The notes under the pieces were generated by a model. It had not been told where the DNA came from, ran no database searches, and worked only from the letters and a program-made list of their open reading frames with translations. The translations under genes and the position numbers were made by a program. From positions 55,934 to 65,111 of the forward strand of contig CAJUJN010000020.1 in assembly GCA_910586775.1 (NCBI GenBank): 9,178 bases of DNA. The letters are read 5' to 3'. Positions 5,187-9,178 of this stretch are shown here, in pieces (the stretch's first letter is position 1; the number at the start of each line of letters is the position of its first letter). Source of the stretch: an uncultured Acetatifactor sp. Lineage in GTDB: Bacteria; Bacillota; Clostridia; Lachnospirales; Lachnospiraceae.

Positions 5187-6659
5187 ATGAGAGAAATAAT
5201 GATGTTGATAGTAGTGCTCCTGCCCTTTTTTACCGGAATGCTGGTGCCCCTGCTGTCGTTCCGTTCCAGAAAGGGCATGTGGATTTATCTGGAGACGGCG
5301 GTATGTATCAATTCCGCTCTGGTGCTATGGATGCTGTTTCATGCGCCGGAGGGCAGTTTGACGGTATTCCGTTTTACAGGCAGTCTGAGCGTCACGCTTC
5401 GCCTGGACGGTCTGGGGGCAGTGTTTGCGGCAATAGCGGCGCTGCTCTGGCCTCTTGCCACATTGTATGCCTTTGCGTATATGAAACAGGAGAGCAGTGA
5501 AAAGTCCTTTTATACCTTTTACGTAATTACGTATGGAATTGCGTTGGGAGTTGCGTTGGCCGAGAATATTCTGACCATGTACTTTTTCTTTGAGATGCTG
5601 AGTCTGGTGACACTGCCCCTGGTGATGCACGAGAGAACCAAAGAGGCTGTCAGGGCCAGCAGGATGTATCTGTTCTATATGCTGGGAGGCGCGGCATTTG
5701 CCTTTATCGGCATGACCTTTGTGCTGGCTTACGGCAGTACGTCCTCTTTTGTGGCAGGCGGGGTCTTTGATCCGGCGCAGGCGGCAGACAGAAAAGACAA
5801 TTTACCTCTGATTTATATGCTCTGTTTCTTCGGCTTCAGCGTCAAGACGGCCATGTGGCCTTTTTCGGCCTGGCTGCCCAGGGCCAGTGTGGCGCCCACG
5901 CCTGTAACGGCCCTGCTCCATGCGGTGGCAGTGGTGAATACAGGCGCCTTTGCAGCCATGCGGGTGACCTATTACAGCTTCGGGACAGAACTTCTCCGGG
6001 GAACCTGGGCGCAGTGGGCGGTGATGCTGCCGGTGCTCATTACCATTGTATATGGCTGCAGCAGGGCATTGAAGGAGACTCATTTTAAAAGGCGGCTTGC
6101 CTGGTCTACTATCAGCAATCTGTCTTACATTCTGTTCGGGGTAGTGCTGATGACGCCGCTGGGCTTGGCGGGGGCTCTGGCACATATGGTGTGCCATTCC
6201 TTTATGAAGCTGTGCTCTTTTCTCTGTGCGGGGGCGGTGATACACAAAACTGGCCGGGAATATATTCATGAGCTGGACGGTATCGGCTGGAGGATGCCGA
6301 AGGTGTTTGTGATGTTTACGATTTCTGCGCTTGCGCTGACCGGGGTGCCGGGGCTGAGCGGTTTTGTCAGCAAATGGTACCTGGTGAAAGCAGCTTTGGA
6401 CAGCGGGGGAGTGCTGGCATATGTGGGTGCCGGGGCGCTGCTGGTTTCCGCGTTGCTGACAGCCATTTATATGCTGAGTATCGTGGTTCGGGTATTTTTC
6501 CCGGGAAAAGATTTTGACTACAGGAAAGTAAGCGATGTGAAGGAGCCCAATTGGATGATGCTGGTTCCCATTGGGGCGGCGGTGATTTTTATTGTTTTCA
6601 TCGGGCTGCATTCCGGGCCGCTGACGGATATGCTGGAGCAGATTGCGGGAGTGATTTAG
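5187..6659 (+). CDS. MrpD/NuoN-type antiporter-like subunit lacking the helix-8 lysine
   Basis: A 490-residue polytopic protein of the proton-conducting transporter family; a longer form starting at 5148 would add 13 polar residues. E136 (FFEML, helix 5), K220 (FSVKTAMWP, helix 7), H333/H337/K341 (AHMVCHSFMK) and K396 (SGFVSKW, helix 12) are present. Two usual residues differ: the histidine of F-P-L-H-A-W-L-P is serine (S227, in PFSAWLP), and the helix 8 lysine, VKSG in the preceding paralogue, is asparagine (N251, in VVNTG). The central part of its proton path may therefore work differently or be blocked. It is a tandem paralogue of the preceding gene with ELLRGTW and SALLTA blocks in common, but has a short helix 1-2 loop without the repeat insertion. 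No A-H-P motif: the loop reads PRASVAPTP. Confidence 0.87.
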   Translation: MREIMMLIVVLLPFFTGMLVPLLSFRSRKGMWIYLETAVCINSALVLWMLFHAPEGSLTVFRFTGSLSVTLRLDGLGAVFAAIAALLWPLATLYAFAYMKQESSEKSFYTFYVITYGIALGVALAENILTMYFFFEMLSLVTLPLVMHERTKEAVRASRMYLFYMLGGAAFAFIGMTFVLAYGSTSSFVAGGVFDPAQAADRKDNLPLIYMLCFFGFSVKTAMWPFSAWLPRASVAPTPVTALLHAVAVVNTGAFAAMRVTYYSFGTELLRGTWAQWAVMLPVLITIVYGCSRALKETHFKRRLAWSTISNLSYILFGVVLMTPLGLAGALAHMVCHSFMKLCSFLCAGAVIHKTGREYIHELDGIGWRMPKVFVMFTISALALTGVPGLSGFVSKWYLVKAALDSGGVLAYVGAGALLVSALLTAIYMLSIVVRVFFPGKDFDYRKVSDVKEPNWMMLVPIGAAVIFIVFIGLHSGPLTDMLEQIAGVI

Positions 6660-6696
6660 GCGGCGATTCTGAGGTTGGAGCAAAGAGGGATATGGT

Positions 6697-8874
6697 ATGA
6701 GTAAGGAAACGGTTTTGGCGGCAATGGTCTTTTTTCCTTTTGTTGCAGGGCTTTTGGCCTATGCGGCGGGGAGATTCTGCCGGAGAACGGGAGCGGGAAG
6801 AGGCGGGGAAGCCGGACAGAAAACGGGACAGAAAAATCTGCGGGACGGGCTTGTAATCGGAGCGTCAGTGGCGGAATTGGCAATGACGGCGGTGATGGCG
6901 CTGCAGTTGCCGGCATTTCCGGGGACGACAGGCGGACTGAGCGGAGACGGGGCGGCTCTGTACTTGAAAATCCCGGAAATCTGCGGCCTGGGACTTAGTT
7001 TTACAATGGACGGCTTCCGGGCGGTATACAGCTGTGTGACGGCTTTTATGTGGATGATGGCAGCGATTTTTTCCAGGGAGTATATGATGCGGCATCATAA
7101 CCGGAACCGCTATTATCTGTTTCTGCTGTGGACGCTGGGAGCGACGTTGGGAGTGTTTCTGTCGGCGGATTTGTATACCACTTTTCTCTTTTTTGAGATT
7201 ATGTCTTTTACTTCCTATGTGTGGGTTGTGCAGGAGGAAAGCATAAAGGCGCGGAAGGCGGCCGACACATATCTGGCAGTGGCGGTGTCAGGCGGGCTGG
7301 TGATGCTGATGGGGATTTTTCTGCTGTACCATCAGCTGGGGACTCTGGAAATCCGGGAATTGTCCGCTGCCGCTGCGGGATGTGCAGAGAAGTCTGTAAT
7401 ATATGCGGCGGGATGCTGTATGCTGTTTGGCTTCGGGGCAAAAGCGGGGGCATTTCCGCTGCATATCTGGCTTCCCAAGGCGCATCCGGTGGCACCTGCG
7501 CCGGCTTCCGCGCTGCTGTCCGGTGTGCTGACCAAGACAGGCATCTATGGGATATTGATTGTCACTGGCAGACTGTTTTTTCAGGAGGAAGGCTGGGGGA
7601 AACTGTTGCTGCCGATCGGTGTGACTACGATGCTGGGAGGCGCATTGCTGGCAGTATTTTCCGTGGATCTGAAGCGGACGCTTGCCTGTTCTTCCATGTC
7701 CCAGATTGGTTTTATCCTGGTGGGAATCGGGATGCTGGCACTGCCGGCGGCAGGAACAGGAGAAACGTATTCGGCGGAGGCTTCCGTGCATACCATGCTT
7801 GCGGCCCGGGGAATAGTGCTGCATATGGTGAATCATTCGCTGATCAAGCTGGTGCTGTTCATGGCGGCCGGTGTCGTCTTTCTGAATGCCCATTCGCTGA
7901 ATCTTAACGATATCCGGGGATTTGGCAGGAGGAAGCCTCTTTTGGCGGGAATTTTTCTGGCGGGCGCGCTGGCCATCGGGGGAGTTCCGCTTTTCGGCGG
8001 ATATGTGAGCAAGACTCTACTGCATGAGAGTATTACCGCATACGGCGGAGATACTGCCATAAAGGTGGTGGAAGCGCTTTTTCTGTTTTCCGGAGGCTTA
8101 ACGGCGGCCTATATGACGAAGCTTTTTGCGGCGCTGTTTATAGAGAAAAATGAGGACGGCAGGCGGCAGGAAGCGTATGACGGGATGAAGAAATATATGA
8201 ATCGAGGTACAGCTTTCGCGTTGCTGGGAAGCGGTTTGCTGCTTTTAGGCTGGGGGGCGTTTCCCCATGCTGTCATGGAACGGACGGCGGGTGTCATGCA
8301 GGGCTTTCTGGGACTGGCGGAAGCCGGGGAAGCGGTGGCTTATTTCAGCCCGGAAAATCTAAAGGGGGCGCTGATTTCCTTATGTATCGGAGCGCTGGTA
8401 TATTTGTTCTTTATCCGCTGGCGGCTGCTTCGCAGAACGGAACAGGGCGACACCGAATATGTGGACGTCTGGCCCCGGTGGCTTGATCTGGAAGAACTGG
8501 TTTACAGGCCGCTGCTGCTGAAGGTCCTGCCTGCCGCGCTGGGTATCCTGTGCAGGATTCTGGACAGTTTCGCGGATTTTGCGGTGGTGCTGCTGAGAAA
8601 GACCGTATACCGGGACAGCAGGCTTCCCCGGGAGCGGGCGGAAGGAAACGTATTTACGGAGACTCTGGGCGCAGTCCTGAATGCGATACAGGCTGCGGGC
8701 AACCGTACCTGGCGGCGGGGAAATCCTGCCCACAGGGATTATGTGCATCTGGCGGCAGTAAAAAGCGAGGAAATCAGGGAGACGAATCACATTATTCAGA
8801 GAAGCCTTTCTTTTGGATTGCTGCTGGTGTGTATTGGGCTTGCGCTGACATTATTTTATATTATATGGTGGTAA
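6697..8874 (+). CDS. Large NuoL/HyfB-type antiporter-like subunit with long C-terminal arm
   Basis: A 725-residue membrane protein, the largest of the cluster. The conserved core (about 100-450) has E167 (FFEIM), K249 and H256 (FGAKAGAFPLHIWLP), the loop KAHPVAPAPAS, K280 (LTKTG), H376/H380/K384 (LHMVNHSLIK) and K439 (GGYVSKT), a full proton-channel set. After helix 14 a charged, partly amphipathic C-terminal region of over 200 residues runs on (from about 480), with helices at about 504-522 and 553-573, the stretch DLEELVYRPLL (597-607), amphipathic segments (612-640), and a final membrane anchor at 704-725. This recalls the lateral helix arm of NuoL and the long C-termini of hydrogenase-linked HyfB/HycC subunits, but I cannot say that it forms one. 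The helix 1-2 loop (29-48) is Gly/Arg/Lys-rich and of low complexity. GAGGGA (6685-6690) lies six bases before the ATG. It is the last gene of the operon and would fill the role of the MrpA N-terminal part. Confidence 0.88.
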   Translation: MSKETVLAAMVFFPFVAGLLAYAAGRFCRRTGAGRGGEAGQKTGQKNLRDGLVIGASVAELAMTAVMALQLPAFPGTTGGLSGDGAALYLKIPEICGLGLSFTMDGFRAVYSCVTAFMWMMAAIFSREYMMRHHNRNRYYLFLLWTLGATLGVFLSADLYTTFLFFEIMSFTSYVWVVQEESIKARKAADTYLAVAVSGGLVMLMGIFLLYHQLGTLEIRELSAAAAGCAEKSVIYAAGCCMLFGFGAKAGAFPLHIWLPKAHPVAPAPASALLSGVLTKTGIYGILIVTGRLFFQEEGWGKLLLPIGVTTMLGGALLAVFSVDLKRTLACSSMSQIGFILVGIGMLALPAAGTGETYSAEASVHTMLAARGIVLHMVNHSLIKLVLFMAAGVVFLNAHSLNLNDIRGFGRRKPLLAGIFLAGALAIGGVPLFGGYVSKTLLHESITAYGGDTAIKVVEALFLFSGGLTAAYMTKLFAALFIEKNEDGRRQEAYDGMKKYMNRGTAFALLGSGLLLLGWGAFPHAVMERTAGVMQGFLGLAEAGEAVAYFSPENLKGALISLCIGALVYLFFIRWRLLRRTEQGDTEYVDVWPRWLDLEELVYRPLLLKVLPAALGILCRILDSFADFAVVLLRKTVYRDSRLPRERAEGNVFTETLGAVLNAIQAAGNRTWRRGNPAHRDYVHLAAVKSEEIRETNHIIQRSLSFGLLLVCIGLALTLFYIIWW

Positions 8875-8880
8875 TAAAAA

Positions 8881-8916
8881 TCCGCCGTAAATCCCCGGAC
8901 ATTTATATCCGGCGGA
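8881..8916 (-). terminator. Inverted repeat after the operon; T-tract only on the minus strand
   Basis: TCCGCCG (8881-8887) pairs with CGGCGGA (8910-8916) around a 22-base loop, which can alternatively fold as CCGGA (8895-8899) with TCCGG (8908-8912). The stem starts six bases after the stop of the operon's last gene. On the minus strand it is followed by TTTTTATTA, as in an intrinsic terminator for leftward transcription; on the plus strand it is followed by ACTGC with no T run, so plus-strand termination is doubtful. No minus-strand gene is visible to the right within the window. Confidence 0.4.
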
Positions 8917-9097
8917 ACTGCACAGGAAATATCGTGCAGTACATATTGATGCGTCTTTTCCGGCGCACCATTCCCCGGATATCCAGCCGGAGATCATTGG
9001 CCGGATGAGGGATGCTTTCCGGGGATTGAAAGAGAGCGGGAAACTGGGTCATGGGAGCGGGACTTTTGATTACGGAGACTGGACAGTCTGGCTGTGA
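8891..9097 (+). pseudogene. Start-less coding remnant, function unknown
   Basis: The frame after TAA at 8888-8890 is open for 68 codons to TGA at 9095-9097. The residues look coding: HIDASFPAHHSPDIQPEIIG, then RMRDAFRGLKESGKLG, then GTFDYGDWTVWL at the C-terminus, with balanced codon use like the neighbouring genes. There is no ATG, GTG or TTG before the methionine at 9005, so at most a 30-residue product could be made. Its stop overlaps an ATG at 9097 as TGATG, in the manner of adjacent operon genes. I do not recognise the family. It is best read as the 3' end of a gene whose 5' part was deleted next to the operon, with the hairpin close to the breakpoint. Confidence 0.4.
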
Positions 9098-9108
9098 TGG
9101 AGGTGTTT

Positions 9109-9178
9109 ATGAAGGATAAAGGCAGGATGGAGACAGAAGATATTATTCTTGGAAAGGCAAAATATGAGGATTGGAGAT
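9109..9178 (+). CDS. Probable GNAT-family N-acetyltransferase, N-terminal fragment
   Basis: GGAGGTG (9099-9105) precedes the ATG at 9109; an ATG at 9097 in the same frame overlaps the preceding stop but has no own binding site, and a third ATG lies at 9127. The visible 23 residues, ending METEDIILGKAKYEDWR, resemble the first strand and helix of GNAT acetyltransferases (pattern E-T-x-x-x-I-L-x-K-A, then EDW). The gene runs off the window. It is unrelated to the antiporter complex and marks the end of that operon. The assignment rests on a short segment only. Confidence 0.5.
   Translation, partial: MKDKGRMETEDIILGKAKYEDWR

Noticed and set aside
8550..9008. Plus-strand ORF of 152 codons crossing the operon end
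   Set aside because: Shadow frame over the large subunit gene; beyond its stop the convincing residues lie in a different frame (8891-9097).
1..9178. tRNA, rRNA, riboswitch, CRISPR, insertion sequence or hydrogenase/iron-sulfur genes
   Set aside because: No cloverleaf, spaced direct repeats, transposase motif or Cys-rich redox motif was seen in the true reading frames.

Overview
The window looks like part of a chromosome from a Gram-positive Clostridia, most probably a Lachnospiraceae-type Firmicute. The reasons are strong AGGAGG-type ribosome binding sites, moderate G+C, mixed ATG-initiated genes in a tight operon, and protein sequences of the clostridial Mrp/Mbh style. The taxonomic call is inference; no marker gene is present.

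Almost the whole window (about 97-8874) is one plus-strand operon for a multi-subunit membrane complex of the Mrp Na+/H+ antiporter / Mbh hydrogenase membrane-arm / complex I family. The order is: an MbhD (DUF4040) subunit; an MbhE-like segment joined in frame to an MrpB-like (MnhB) subunit; MrpC (NuoK-like); MrpD; two further MrpD/NuoN-type antiporter-like subunits that are clear paralogues of each other; and a large NuoL/HyfB-type subunit with a long C-terminal arm. That makes four antiporter-like subunits next to the small Mrp subunits. The C-terminal domains of classical MrpA (MbhD and MbhE) are here separate from any MrpA N-domain. No hydrogenase, iron-sulfur or flavin subunit lies in the window. 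The first 96 bases hold the unidentified tail of an upstream gene; mrpE, mrpF and mrpG would be expected further upstream.

The genes probably act together as an ion-translocating module in the cytoplasmic membrane. MrpB, MrpC, MbhD and MbhE would form the Na+/H+ path, and the antiporter-like subunits carry the Glu/Lys/His chain of proton channels. Stop/start overlaps (8 nt and 4 nt) suggest translational coupling at the 5' end, while gaps of 74, 76, 167 and 37 nt separate the later genes.

Points of interest are: an apparent MbhE-MrpB fusion whose junction carries a near-perfect but out-of-frame ribosome binding site and ATG beside an A5 run; a missing helix-8 lysine in the third antiporter-like subunit; a four-copy 24-bp coding repeat; a 61-nt pure purine tract; and a start-less coding remnant downstream. 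The window ends in the first codons of a probable GNAT acetyltransferase, outside the operon's function.
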